Made by a program: the position numbers and the translations under genes. Shown here in pieces: positions 36,200-48,700 of a DNA stretch of 64,000 nucleotides. This DNA comes from Vitrella brassicaformis (Eukaryota > Sar > Vitrellaceae), in contig CDMY01000117.1 in assembly GCA_001179505.1 (NCBI GenBank), positions 34,483 through 98,482 on the forward strand. Reading direction: 5' to 3'. Within the stretch, counting starts at the first letter, position 1. Each line of letters begins with the position of its first letter. The notes under the pieces were generated by a model. It did not search any database. It saw only the letters and a list, made by a program, of their open reading frames with translations, and was not told the origin of the DNA.

Positions 36200-38011
36200 T
36201 TAAATGTAGACGGTCTTCTGCTGCTGCCGTGGCGGATACTGTCTGCAGAGGTCTAAGAGATCCTTCATCCAATGGTGTGTGTCGTTGGTGCCCTGACACA
36301 CACACACACACACACACACACCGAAACAGCCGTCCACCTGAGTGTGCCCATCAGGCTGGTGTCGACAGCGAGTGTAGCGTGTGTGCCATCGTACCATCAG
36401 CCATGTGATGTGCCCGAACCCATCATACGTTCTATCATACACAACTGAAAATGACAACACGGAAGGGAGGAAGGGAAGAGACACACATACGTGGTGCACC
36501 GACGTGGGAAGCCATCAGTCTTCGTTGGTCGCCTCACTCACCAGAGCCGCTGGGCAGCGCTGCCTTCAACCTGTCGACGTCCTGCTTTGACGAAAGCTCA
36601 TCGACGCCCGCCCTGCACGCCAAGGCACCAACCACACACGACACAGACGACCCACCCGTATGGCCACAAGATGGCATGCATGGCCGGACAGCCGCTGTCA
36701 TTGAATGCATTGCCTGCAATGGTACCTGAAAAGGGCGACAGGGACTGACGCAGGCCACTTGTCAAGTAGGAATGAAGGCGCATGCCATTGGTGGTAATGC
36801 CGTCGGTTGCCAATCCAGCCGTAGTCGAAGGCGCTGAAGCGGCCATGCAGGTAGAGCTGCTCAAAGTGCTCCAGGTCTTGCACGCTGGCCGCATCAGGGA
36901 ACCAGGTAAAGGACCAGTCGACATCGCTCGCATTGTCGTGGCGCACAGAGCTGTCCAGCAGCAGCCGCACAAACTGCAGACACGGACAGCTCCCGATCGC
37001 CTGGCAAAACAGACGCAAACCCTCACGCAACAACTGCGCCTCCTGAACACAAACACGGGCCACAGACAGAGTGAGGTGAGCTGTTATCCATATGTCATGT
37101 CAGCATGGGTACCGCTCCATCTGCAGGGAAGGCCTTCATGCCGAGCCCCCTCAGCTCCCACGCCGCCCTCACTTGGCCGAGCAGAGCGGCCAGCGGACTG
37201 CTCAGGTGCCGCACGAACGCGATGGGGCTCAGCTGGACAAACAGCCGCACCGCGCGGTGCTCGAGCAGGTCACTCGGGCCCCACTGCCCGGCACGGCCCT
37301 CCGACGTGTGCAGCAGCCCTCCGTTGTCCAGCGGTGTGAGAGCCCCCAGCATCTGTGTGGTGCCTTGGGAGTGACCCACATAGATCAGGTCGTCCTGAGA
37401 AGTCTCGTTGAGAATGTACTGGATGGTCGCAGGCACGTCGAACTCGGCCATGTCCTGCCATGTGAATGACCAGAACTCCTCACTCTCGACGTGTAGCCGC
37501 GTGTGGTTGCGTGAGAAGACCGTGCCTCGGCTGTTGCTGATCCACACATCGAACCCAGACCGGTGGAGCAGCATTGCTGGGGCGGCCTGCGGTGCATTCC
37601 AGAACCAGCACCACGCAGAGGCGAACAGGCCGTGGTTGAGAAAGATGACAGGCCGACCCTTGTTTGGCAGCCGGATGAGGCGAAGGATATAGTCATCTGC
37701 AGTGGCGACGAAGTGGTCGCTCTCCACGGGGTAGTCGTGGTCCTGAAACGAGAACGAGACGACAAGAGAGAGCATGAAGGTGTGTTGGTGTTTGTTCGTG
37801 CCGTTTCACATTCACTCCATAGAAAGAGCATAGCATGCAGGCAATGCAGACACAGGTGGCTGCGGCTCTCTGTGCTTCTGCCGACCTGGATGAACCGGCC
37901 CAGGCATGTCGAACAGTACTTGGGCTCTCGTGCATCAAAGTGAGTCAAGGAAGTCGATTCAGCATTGAAAGCAAGCAGCAATACGACGAGTAAGCCTAGC
38001 AGTGCCGTCAT
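36200..38011 (-). CDS. Secreted/lysosomal acid-lipase-family lipase
   Basis: The start at 38011 gives a clear signal peptide, MTALLGLLVVLLLAFNAEST; the in-frame ATG at 38077 would hide it. The order of motifs follows the LIPA/gastric lipase family: YPVESDHFVATADDYIL (AB-hydrolase-associated lipase region), VIFLNHGLFASAW (oxyanion), VWISNSRGT, FDVPATIQYIL, VGHSQGTTQML with the nucleophile Ser, and DRTYDGFGHITWLM with the catalytic His. Asp candidates lie in the exon with GVDELSSKQDVDRLK. The stop is at 36200. The enzyme should hydrolyse acylglycerols or sterol esters in the secretory/lysosomal route. The gene is head-to-head with CCDC12, with 129 bp between starts. Confidence 0.9.
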
Positions 38012-38140
38012 TTCGGCCTCAGGAACATGCAAAAGCAGCCGAGTGCCCGGATGCGAGCTTGAAATTGCTTCACTCAACCCCCTCCGTTAAACACAATAAC
38101 CAACCAACCAACCTCCTCCTGCATTTGCGGGGCAAACAGC
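38012..38140. promoter_or_regulatory. Divergent promoter with TGCGAGCTTGAAATTGCT (38052-38069)
   Basis: This is the shortest divergent spacer in the window (129 bp). The element lies about 41 bp from the lipase start and 71 bp from the CCDC12 start. The 17 bases from GCGAGC onward recur exactly at 42804-42820. Confidence 0.55.
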
Positions 38141-38936
38141 ATGGCTGACGAGGAGATGAATGGCCACAAGGCGGCGGAGGTGAATGGCCAACTCGAGACG
38201 AGAGATGACAACAACGAGGATATGAAGGACCCCGATGAGGACGAGCAGCAGGACGAGGACGAGTCGGCGCGTCCCATCAAGTTCCGCAACTACATCCCCC
38301 GAATGCCAGCGCTGCGCAAGGGTTGCATGAAGCGGCCTGTCGTGGACGCAATCGAGAAGCGCATCGAAGAGGAGATCCAGGAAGTCATCGAGGCGGGACA
38401 GACAGAGGTGAGAGCAGGCAGGACAGACGCACAAGATCACCTCGCCCGTGTGTGTTGCTGTGTGTCACTCGACAGGATGCGTTGAGTCGCATCTTGCCCA
38501 AGAAGGCCAACTGGGACTTGAAGCGTGACGTGGAGAAGCGCCTCGGACAGCTGAAGCGCAAGACCGACAGGGCGGTGCTGCAGATCATCCGCCGCAAGCT
38601 GCAGGACGACAAGACAGAGAGCATGAAGGAGCTGCACCAACCGGTCACCGGCAAAGGCAGCAACGACAACGACTACGTCGAGCAGCAGCCTGAGAAACTC
38701 ACACGCACACAGGTGGGAAAGTGGGTGGCGAGAGAGGCTGGGAGGGAGGGAGGAAGGGAGGGAGGGAGGGAGGGAGGGTGCATCGCATCGCATCCATGTT
38801 TTTGTGTACGTCCCACGTGGGTATGCGTCTGTGTTGTCACTAACTTGTTCAGATGGAGACCGCTCATTCGGTGTTGGCTGCTGCTGAGCGGTTTGAGGCG
38901 CTCGAGACCGATGAACTTTCAGATGAGGGCGAGTGA
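38141..38936 (+). CDS. CCDC12: CCDC12/Cwf18 family splicing factor
   Basis: Three exons. The N-terminus is acidic (DEDEQQDEDES), followed by the family block IKFRNYIPRMPALRKG. The second exon carries LPKKANWDLKRDVEKRLGQL and RKTDRAVLQIIRRKL, close to the CCDC12/Cwf18 signature PDWDLKRDV. The last exon ends ALETDELSDEGE with the stop at 38936. The family is part of the activated spliceosome (Cdc5/Prp19-associated). A GGGA microsatellite fills the second intron. Recognition is by the WDLKRDV block and the overall layout. Confidence 0.88.
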
Positions 38937-39476
38937 CCGGCTGGGCGTGTCGTTCGATTTGTGCTGGACACGCTTCTACGGCATGGAGGAGGGAGGCAGG
39001 CAGGCGGGCAGGCAAGCTGGGAGGCAGGGGGGAGGGAGAGCTGTGTGCAGCAGCTGTCAATTGTTTTCTGTCGCTGTCCGGTGGCATGAGTGACTAGTCA
39101 CGTCACCTACTCGATCATGCGCATGATCGAGTAGGTCACGGTGACTGGCCACTCCGGATCCTGCATGGCCGGACAGGGCAGAAAACACGACCTAACGTAC
39201 GTGCATTGGCGTCAAGTTGTGTCTTCCATACTTAGTTTATCGCACTAGCTAGTGTACAGTTGATCAGCCAGTCAGTCAAGGACAGACATGATAAAGCGTG
39301 AAGGATGCACGCTCAAAGATTCATTCATTGTGCATCATGTCATGAAGCGAACATTCATTCATGCGCATTGCCTGTGGTCCATCGATGAGTCCTGTCATCA
39401 ATCAGTGTGGCGTGTTGTGTGAGCGTCGCGGACTATCCGTCTTTGTCTCACCTCGAGCCTGCTGTCTTTCTGTGTT
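38937..39476. other. Convergent spacer with strong palindrome
   Basis: The spacer lies between the CCDC12 and secreted-protein stops. Apart from the palindrome at 39105-39136 it holds GGCA repeats and no coding exon. Confidence 0.6.
39105..39136. repeat. 32-bp perfect palindrome
   Basis: ACCTACTCGATCATGC is followed directly by its reverse complement with no spacer. Imperfect pairing extends outward (TCACG against CGGTGA). In RNA it would be a long hairpin between two converging 3' ends. Confidence 0.9.
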
Positions 39477-40145
39477 TCAGTCTTCTCCCAGCGCTGCTTC
39501 GATAACAGGACGGCTGCGCAACTTCCGCTCCGCCTTCACGTGCTCAACAAGTCTTCGATGCTCGTCCTGCTTCACCTGACATGATAGGCACCAAATGATT
39601 CGTCACCAGAGACACACAAGCTGGAAGCAGCCTCACCTTTTTCTCGACTGCCTTGCCGCACTCTGGGTCATATTCTGGCGTCACGGTTTCTGGTAGTCGG
39701 AAGAGAATGGGCGCAGACGGCTGACACACACACACACACACACGCAGCCTGTATGTGTCTGTATGTGTGTTGCATGTCTCACGCCTTCGTCGAACAGGGG
39801 CTGGCCAATCGCTGAACAATTGCATGATGGAGGGTGACTACCCAGTGCATGTCTCGTCTCAGCTGTATGTGTGTGTCTCCCCCATTTCTTACCTCGTTTC
39901 TTTATCACTTTCTTCTTGAGCGCCTCCTGCTGAGGCGCTTCGTGTGGCGGCGAGGGATAGCGGACGATCGGTGAGCGACGGCGGCCGAACTTCTTGTCTG
40001 CCAGCTGCTGCAGGTCAGGTGCGGCGAGTGCAGGAAGCGGCTCACTTTGAATCGGTCCATCGCTGGCCACCACAGGCAGAGTGGCATCGGCGGAAGACGA
40101 CAGGAGCACGAGGGCAGCCACGAGCACAGCAGCCGAGTAACCCAT
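39477..40145 (-). CDS. Small secreted protein, function unknown
   Basis: The start at 40145 gives a signal peptide, MGYSAAVLVAALVLLSSSADA. A Pro-rich segment (FGRRRSPIVRYPSPPHEAP) and a Lys-rich exon end (EALKKKVIKKR) follow. Short exons then carry IGQPLFDEG and PSAPILFRLPETVTPEYDPECGKAVEKKV. The last exon starts at about 39577 and encodes VKQDEHRRLVEHVKAERKL to the stop at 39477. The mature protein would be about 120-130 residues, charged, with few Cys. It may instead be plastid-directed if the segment after the signal peptide acts as a transit peptide. No family is recognised. Confidence 0.6.
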
Positions 40146-40781
40146 CTCGTCACTCTCCCTTTTTGGTTGCCTCTATCTGGTGCGTGTCAACGTGTACGTA
40201 TGTGCCAACGATGTCTGTACGTTTCTGTGTGCAGTACATATTTGCAAGCGATTGGATTGCCGACTGACTGATCATGATAAGCCCTTACTCAACAGCCATC
40301 GATGAGTGCATCATTTTCGGGCCATCGCAACATCCAGTTCCCACGAAACACCACACCACACGCAGCCAGCAAGACATGCACCACATGAGCGTGTGAGTAC
40401 TCACCAGCATATCCACGCTTGCAGGCAGGCAGGCAGGCAGGCAGGCAAGTAAATCCACGGCAGCAGCCAGCCACTCACGCCCATCTTTACGCAGCCACCC
40501 AAACAGACAGACAGACAGACAGACCATCACCACGCCAGCCATGTCAGCCGAGAAACACTATCCATACATAAACACACCCAAACAGGGCGACTGACGATGT
40601 GTCAGTCACCCGAGCAATCGCAGCACAGACCACACCATCACACCATCGTCATGCAAGTAGGTAAGGCTATACACAGGCAGGGCAGCCTCTCAAGCGACAA
40701 ACACACCACACATTGGCATACATACACTCACGCATTGCATTGCATATCTATCAGCCATCCCTCAGCCACTCACTCATTTGT
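40146..40781. other. Intergenic, microsatellite-rich, no gene seen
   Basis: It contains GGCA repeats (40423-40447) and a CAGA run (40502-40524). I see no coding exon or RNA gene. Confidence 0.55.
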
Positions 40782-42461
40782 CTATGAGTGCCCTCCGGCC
40801 GTGGCCACCACCTGCTGCCTTGCCTGGGCGCGAGTGGACATCGGCACGCCGCACGCCGTGTGCACGGGCGGGACGGGAAGGACGGGTGCAGGAGGGGCGG
40901 CTGCAGACCGGTACGGAGGCGACTTCCCGCCACCCGAATGGAGCACAGGCCTGCACGAGCGATACACAGACAACAGACTTAGACGCAGGAAGGCAGCACT
41001 GGCGTGTTGTTGTGGCCTGTCTGTTACCTGTTGAGTTTGCGCTTCTTGCTGGCGAGAAATAGAGACAGCGGCAGGGAGTCCGTGACGGAGCTCTTGCGCG
41101 CCAGCCTCCTCTTGCCATCGCCCCCCTGCCGCCCATCCCCCTGCCCCGCTGCCAGCAGGTCGGCATGCTCGTCCTTCGGGTAGAGCTCGCAGCCGTCTGG
41201 AAGGGACATGTTGCTGAGGACGAAGGCCGCCTGGATATCCTCCTCGGTGGTGCCGCGGTACAGGCCGCGCGATCCTCCTGGTGGCTTCTTCTGCAACACC
41301 AACGTCACCTTGCCTCGGGAGACGGTGAGCTCGCCTCGCTGCTGCTGGTGCTGCTGCTGCTGCTGGTGCTGGGGGTGTAGGTGGACGGCCTCGTCCTCGT
41401 CGGTCTGCATGGACGTGACGGTTGGGGTGATGTCCTCGACGGCCTCGGCCTCGAGGCGCTCGATCTCCTTGTGCTCCTCCTTCCTCTCACGCATGTATCC
41501 ACTCTCCAGGACGGCCGTGCTGCACACATACCGACACCATCGACTCGACAAGGACATGAATGATGCAGTCACATCATTGCTGTGCAGTGCGTATGAGGTG
41601 GCGGCCGGGCCGCAGAGCACCTCTTGCGGAAGCGGGAGGGCATCTTGACTTTGCGAGGCTGCCTCGGCTCGGCAGGATTGATGACGTTGACGTTGCGCTT
41701 CCGCGTCACGACCTCAAAGTCATCTGAGATACACACACCCACATATTGATGACGCGAGCACGGTACTCTTGGCCGAGTGTGACGTGTGTGTAAACTTTAC
41801 TTACAGGGGTATGGTGTGGAGAAAAACCCAAGTCTGCTGAATTCGTACCAAGAAGACAGTAAGCCCTGAGTGTCACTGCCAAACTGAAGCATACACGCAC
41901 GACCCATTGCCGCTGCCACACAATAGCTGCGATGCTCCCCGCCTCCCCTTCCCGTGGCTCCTCCCTCACCGTCTCCTTGAGCGATGTCGCGAGTGCGCTA
42001 TCGAATGACGCCATCGACGACAAGATGCCGGGCGCCGTCAAACTCCGACCATCGTCACTAGGAGCAGCAGCGGCACCACCGCTACCGGCGTCCCCGCCGG
42101 CACTGGCGCTAGTACTGGCGGCCCACACGCCTCGCTTGGGGCTGCCAGCCGACTTATCCCGTGCCAGCTCTGCCAGCAGGGCCTTCTCTTCGAAATTGAG
42201 AGTAGGCGTCGGTCGGCCGAGGGCCGCCAGAAGGGAGCGCACCTTGGCGGGAAGGCGTCTTCGCTTCTGGTGGTGATTCACTATGCCCTGCAGACCAGCC
42301 CTATCCTGCACGATGGATGCCACAAAGACAACCACACCCATCCGCTGCTGGTACGTGATCCGTCTCGGGCTGCCCTGCCTCCCTCACCTGGCGCAGCAGA
42401 CGGCGCTCTGTGGCGGCATCGAAAGACACGCTCCGGTGACGTGCCCTACTATCAGACGACA
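40782..42461 (-). CDS. Unrecognised basic, low-complexity protein
   Basis: Exon 1 (about 42388-42461) encodes MSSDSRARHRSVSFDAATER. The next exon (about 41930-42307) carries GIVNHHQKRRRLPAKVRSLL and LNFEEKALLAELARDKS, then a Ser/Ala/Gly-rich tail. Later exons carry DDFEVVTRKRNVNVINPAEP and PSRFRKR (about 41633-41726), then ERKEEHKEIERLEAEAVEDI and a His/Gln run. They continue with DIQAAFVLSNMSLPDGCELY and KSSVTDSLPLSLFLASKKRK; the final exon stops at 40782. Basic clusters suggest a nuclear protein. The RSVSF near the N-terminus fits a PP1-docking RVxF pattern, but that pattern is common by chance. The function is unknown. Confidence 0.55.
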
Positions 42462-42904
42462 TCTGACACACACAAACGTGATGAGAGCACCACGGTGAAT
42501 GCCCAACCAGTGCGCGTGGTTGCGTGGAACGACGGGATGTGGGCTGTGCGGGAGAGATGCCGGTGTGCACATCTTGTCCTTACTATCAGCATCAGCTGGC
42601 GTGGACGTCAGTGCTGCAGCCAGGAGGAGCCCGGTGGCATGGAGATTGCCGAACACTGCAGCAGGCCTCAGCGCACTCGCCGTGCAGACAGGTCACTCAA
42701 AATGATTGCAGAGCGCTGGTGCCTCGCGTCCTGCCCTGTCTATCTGCATCCTCCCCCTGCCTCAGCACGTGCAGCTGCAAGGCTTCCAAACCGGGCTCAC
42801 AACGCGAGCTTGAAATTGCTGCGCGCTTGCCTTTTCCAGCAGCGCCATCCCTCCTTTTGCCTTGCAGCCTTTCTGCCTTTTTGCTGACCTTGCTTCTAGT
42901 CACC
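42462..42904. promoter_or_regulatory. Divergent promoter with GCGAGCTTGAAATTGCT (42804-42820)
   Basis: The element lies 85 bp upstream of the BipA start. It is an exact 17-base match to the copy at 38053-38069. Confidence 0.55.
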
Positions 42905-45265
42905 ATGTCAGTCTTCTGCTCATGGCCAAGGTGGCTGGTTCTTGCTTGCGCGACGGTGGTGCAGCTGTCGCAGGGTCTCCAGCGCCTCAGCAGGACGGCG
43001 TTCATGCCTCCCCTTCACGCCATGCAGCCAGGGAGGATCTCGGCTAACATGCATCGGAGGAGCCCGCACTGGCGGATGGCAGCACCTGCTGCCGTGGCAG
43101 AAAAAACAGTCGAGGAGACCACGGTCAAGAGGCGGGCAGACATACGCAACATCGCCAGTAGGCCAACGAGCCATGCACGCCACGCCCTGCTGACGTGACG
43201 CATGCTACATCTGCCTGTGTGTGCGGTTTGTGTCTGAGTGCAGTCATCGCGCATGTAGATCACGGCAAGACGACACTGGTGGATGCGATGCTCCAGCAGG
43301 CGGCTGTCTTCCGCGAGGGCCAGCAAATGCAGGAGCGCGTCATGGACAGCAATGACCAGGAGCGAGAGAGGGGGATCACCATTCTGGCCAAGAACACGGC
43401 CATCAACTACAAGGGCACCAAGATCAACCTCGTCGACACGCCAGGCCATGCAGACTTCGGGGGCGAGGTCGAGCGGATCATGAATATGGTGGATGGCGTT
43501 CTGCTGGTGGTCGACAGCGTGGAGGGGCCAAAGCCGCAGACACGGTTCGTGCTCAAGAAGGCACTGGAGGCGGGGTGCGAGGCAGTGGTGGTGGTCAACA
43601 AGTGCGATCGGCCAGCGGCGCGCCCGGAGGTGGTGATTGAGAGGACCTTCGACTTGTTCCTGGACCTGGATGCGTCCGAGGAGCAGCTGGAGTTCCAGGC
43701 CATCTACGCGTCGGCACTTAAAGGCCAGTCTGGGTGGGAGCCTGACCAGCTGCAGGACAACATGGAGTGTCTCTTTGAGGCCATCCTCAAGCTGCCGGGC
43801 CCGGTGGTCGTGGAGGGCAACCCACTGCAGATGATGATCGCTAATGTCGACTACGGTACACTCACACGCCGCCGCCACACCACTCGCGGCCCGCTGATGT
43901 GTGTGTGTCATTTGTGTGGCCCATGCAGACACGTACAAGGGACGGCTGGCGATCGGTCGCCTGCAGGCTGGCTCTCTCAAGCCTTCAATGGGTGTGGGCC
44001 TGGCGCGGCCAGGGGAGGCAGTGCGTCGCGGGAGCATCTCTGAGCTCTTCATGTTCAACAACCTCGGCAGAACCGCTGTCGAGGAGGCGACAGCAGGTGA
44101 GAGGGCGGGGCACACACAGATAACCGACGAGGGCAACCAAACACACGTCATGTGTTTTGGTGCGTTGTGCAGGTGATATTGTGATGTTTTCGGGTCTGAG
44201 TGACTTCACGATCGGCGACACAGTGGTCGATCCAAACAACCCCCAGCCCCTCGTCCCCATCAAGGTGGAGGAGCCCACTGTTCGCATGTCGCTTGGCGTC
44301 AACAAGAGCCCGCTCGTCGGGAAGGACCCCGACGGCAAGCTTCTCACCAGCGCGCAGATCCGCGACCGACTCGTCAAGGAGCTTGACAAGAATGTGGCAC
44401 TAAAAGTGGATTTTGAGGGCGGCGGGGGCGACTCGTATGAGGTCTCGGGCAGAGGGCAGATGCACCTGACCGTGCTGATCGAGAACATGCGGAGGGAGGG
44501 CTTCGAGATGACGGTCGGGCCGCCGACAGTGATCATCAAGGAGATCGACGGAGAGAAGTGCGAGCCGTGGGAGGGTGTGGAGATCACGGTGCCTGAGAAT
44601 TATATGGGCGGGGTGGTGCAGGAGATGCAGGTGCGGAAATCCGAGATGGTCCAGATGCATCCGGCCAACGACGAGGGCAACGTCTGTCTCGAGTATCTCA
44701 TGCCCACGCGGGCGTCCATCGGCCTGAGGAGCCAGCTCCTCACCCTCACCAGAGGCACGGCGCTCATCGACTCGACGTTCGACTCTTATCGCAAGGTATA
44801 AGCGCCCACCACCATACACACTCCAGACAGACAGGCATGACATCGCCATCACTTGTGTGTCTCCTCCCTTCTTTATCCGTTCATCAGCTTGCTGGCGACA
44901 TCTCTCCTCGCGAGCGCGGCTCCCTCCTCGCCTCTGAGACGGGCAAGGCGACGTCCAACGGCATCCTCAACGCCCAGGTGCGGGGCAATCTGTTCGTCTC
45001 GCCCGGCACGGAGGTGTACAAGGGCATGATCGTGGGCATGAACGCCAAGCCCGACGACCTCAAGGTCAACGTGTGCAAGGAGAAGGCCCTGACCAACGTG
45101 CGGTCGGCCACCAAGACCATCACTGAGGGTGTCGTGCCGCCCATTGAGGTCACACTCGACTCTGCCGTCGAGTACATCGGGCCGGACGAGGTGGTCGAGG
45201 TCACTCCCAACTTTCTGCGGATGGCCAAGAGGGACACGGATGCCAAGATCGGCAAAAGGAAATAG
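42905..45265 (+). CDS. typA: BipA/TypA ribosome-associated GTPase, probably plastid-targeted
   Basis: Motifs run in order: G1 AHVDHGKTT; switch region ERERGITI; G3 DTPGHADF; G4 NKCD; G5-like SALKG. Domains II and III follow, then the TypA-specific C-terminal region ([67 protein letters not shown]), with the stop at 45265. The enzyme binds 70S ribosomes and is linked to stress and large-subunit assembly in bacteria and chloroplasts. Before the G domain are about 90 extra residues: a hydrophobic signal-like segment ([12 protein letters not shown]), then a Ser/Arg/Ala-rich stretch with RTAFMPP. This looks like a bipartite leader for a complex plastid. Introns lie near 43158-43242, 43855-43926, 44096-44172 and 44797-44886. 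Confidence 0.95.
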
Positions 45266-45755
45266 CTAGACCAGTAATGCATTGGATGGATGGATGGATG
45301 CTGGCCAGTTTTGAGCCCCTCTCTTTCGAATGGAGCGGGGGCGGGGGCGGGGGGTAGGGAGAGGGCTTAGCGCTGCCTGCCTGACCGCGTGTGGATGTGT
45401 GTGTTGTGTGAGTGGTGAGTGATGCGACCGACATGTACAGACCCGACTGACTCATCTCACTGACTGAGTGTGAGAAAGACTCCCTGTGTGTATTTGTCTG
45501 ACCTGTGCCATCTGAGAACTCACTGGTTTTGGGTGTGGGGCGGGCGACGTGAGAGGGTGTGTACTAATTTTTGTCTGTCTGGTGTGCGTGTTCATGTGAT
45601 GCGTGACACCGGCGGTCCCGAAGGGACTCGACATCCACATGAACCAGCCATGTCTTTCCATGTGTCCGATTAACCGTCACGAACTACAGACGAGCCCAAT
45701 CCTTATCGCCTTAGGCGCAAAAGATGCCTACAGTGACATCCATACTTTCTCTGCG
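45266..45755. other. Convergent spacer, no gene seen
   Basis: This lies between the BipA and PARP 3' ends. It contains GGAT and GGGGGC runs and nothing coding that I can support. Confidence 0.6.
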
Positions 45756-48700
45756 TCACCCCACCCTCCCCCCATCCCGGTCCTGCCCGTCTGTCAGGGT
45801 ATCATCGCTTGACACGTCCGTCTCGTTGTTGTCTGCTTCCTCAGACCGCCGCCGCCTCGCCTCTCCCGCACGCCCACCCCCACCAGCAGCCACGGGCGAC
45901 ATTTCCTCCTCCGATGCGATGGCCTCATCGCTGTGTCTCGGCTCTCCCTCGGCCATGTCCGCCTGCTTGTGTGTCTTGCCCTTGGGTCTGCGCTTTCTTC
46001 TCTCCGACTTCTTGGGGTGGGCGCGACGACAATAACGGATCACTGCACCAGTCCAGTGAATGAAGAGGGGGATGTTCGTCGGCGCGCGTCTCTGTATATC
46101 TATCTGTGTATGTGTTGTAGGCTGCATGGTTACGGTATTCGGGGTAGGCTTGGTCGGGCTCGTAGACGATGAACTCGCGATATGTCCCCTGCAGAAGACA
46201 AAGACAAGAGGACAGCGAAATGACCGGCCTGGCTTGTCCCTCTCTGCCTGGGCTGGTCTGGTCTAGCTACCTTTGCTGTCTCGCGATCACCAAGGACGCT
46301 GTGGTGCGGACCGCCCTTGACCAGCTGCACACCACACATGCAGGGACATTGAACAGAGATGTGCACATGCACTGCACTCATATGTGCACGTGACTGACCT
46401 TGTAGAGCTGCATGGGGGTCGGTCTGTCCTCGGGCGTCCAGAAAATGTGACCGAGACACACGCGACATAGCAGCATTGAATACACAGGGGGGTCGGCCTC
46501 ATTGGCTGTGGCGGCACTGGTGGTGTCTCTGTCTGTGCTGGTGGCTGGTGCTGCTGTGGTGGATGTGTATTCGTCTCCTTTGGACGAGCATTCAGTGAAA
46601 TAAATACCCTTGCCGTACAGCGTCCCCGCCCCAGTGCCAGCGAGCTTGATCTGACACAACAAGACGACGCACCCAAAAGTATGTGAAGATCTTGCTCGTG
46701 TAAACAATGTTTGTGTGGGGGTGTGCGACGGACCGACTGTCCATACCATGAAGCCGCTGTCTGCGATGGCCTCTGCAGCTTCCATGGAGGTGCCGTGGAA
46801 GAGATACGTCTCGTTGACCTCGGGCACCAACGAATGGGTCGTTGACTGCAGACAGACAGGTCGACATGCAGAAAATCAGGCATGAATCAATCAATCAAAT
46901 CAGGCAAGTGTGTGCAACACTCACAGGGTTGACATGTTGCCAGGCGGCCATGGTGCGGATGTTGGACATCTGCAGTGCAGTGCAGTGCAATGGTGCACAC
47001 ACATGCACTGTACGTGGCCGGCCTGACTGACTGGCATTCGGACAACACCGGCCCACTAGCTTACTTTATAGAGCTCATCCTCCAGGGTGCGGACCTCGCG
47101 CAGCATCTAATGACGGACGGACACAGTACAGTCAGTACACATGACCGTCGGGTCGGGGATGGACCGACCGATCGACGTCTGTGTGTTTGCTGGTCTGCCC
47201 TTATCACCTCGTATCTCTTGACGCAGTACTCCGTCCACAGCCGGGGGTTTTCGATGCGGTGGACGCTCGTCACCTGTCCACTCCACAACAAAAGATTGTT
47301 AACACACGCTTGCGCCGCGCCCTGCCGATCGAGTGAATGCCTCCCGCCCATATACCTTCAGCCACTTGGGCATTCTGCCCTCCCTGTCTCTTGTGCGTCT
47401 ATCGAGGAACGTCTCGTTCATGAGATGCTGCACCAACCGACGCTCGCGATCACCCAACCTGCTCACACACATGCATGATCACGAGCAGCATGGCTGGCTT
47501 GTCTTCTTTGGATGATCACATCTCCCCGAATGATTCGCTGACTCGAATCGTTCAGATTGCAGGTGCGCCTTTGCCTTAGCGTCTCTTGCAGAGGTGTCGC
47601 TGGTTAATGTTCTCCCTGGCACGTCTGCCTGTCCGGGACGGTCTTTGAGTGGGTTGGTCTCCCAATACGACGGCAGACGGAGATATTTCCGCTCTTTCTG
47701 CTCGCGATGAGTCGTCGCGCCGCTCGTCTGAAGGACAACAAACATTCACAGAGGCGTGTGTGTGTGTGAGTGTCTCCATACATGATGATGATATGGACTG
47801 AAAAGTCTCACGTCATGGGTCGTGTATATCTTGCGAATCCATCTCTGTTTCCTCCGCCGGATGAACCACAGCCGCACCAGCACACCGATGACCAGCAGCA
47901 CAGTGGTGGGGACACTCGCGTAGATGACCAGCAGCACTACGTTGTTGCCGGACTTGGACGACTCGGCACACTTGCCAGACAGCTGCGGGCGACACAAACA
48001 TCCATCGGCAGAAAGCATCAGTCAGTCAGTCAGTATACTTGTCGACAGTATACTTGTCTGTCGACACACTGCCTGCCAGTGGGTGCGGTGTGTCTCACAA
48101 TGACGAGCTGCCCATGAACATTCCGCCACACAGGTCCCAACGGGGGCAGCGACGTGTCGAGGGGCGTCCAGAGGGCCGTCTGTCTCGCTACCGAGCCAGA
48201 TCCGCTGACGATGACTCGCCACACCCCTGCACACACACGCAAAGGTCGAGATGACATTCATCTTGATGCGGACATGCACTGCACACCTGTGTATGAGTAG
48301 GTCCACTCGATGCGGACGGCGGCTCTGTCCTTGTGTGTCCACTGTGGTTTGCCCTCGATGTCTGGCGCGGCCCGCCGATAGTCCCCGCCCACCTGCCCTA
48401 AGGTGATGAAGCCAGCTGTAGTCCCCTCGGTGACTATCGATGACGCGAGCTGTACTGACGGGTCGGCTGAGGCGACCTTCAGAGCTACAGCCTCACAATC
48501 TGGGGGGATATAGAGGAAAGACAGAGGCAGCTGGACCAGTGTCGATTGGTGAGCGGTCTGCTGATCTGAGCTGACCTCCAAAGGCTGCGCCCCGAGATAT
48601 CCCATCCAGATCTGGTTGACAAAGACAGAGACGCTGACAAACATGTGCACGTCCGTTGACGTGTCAGTGAATGGCTCAATCAAGTTGTGCACCTTGATCC

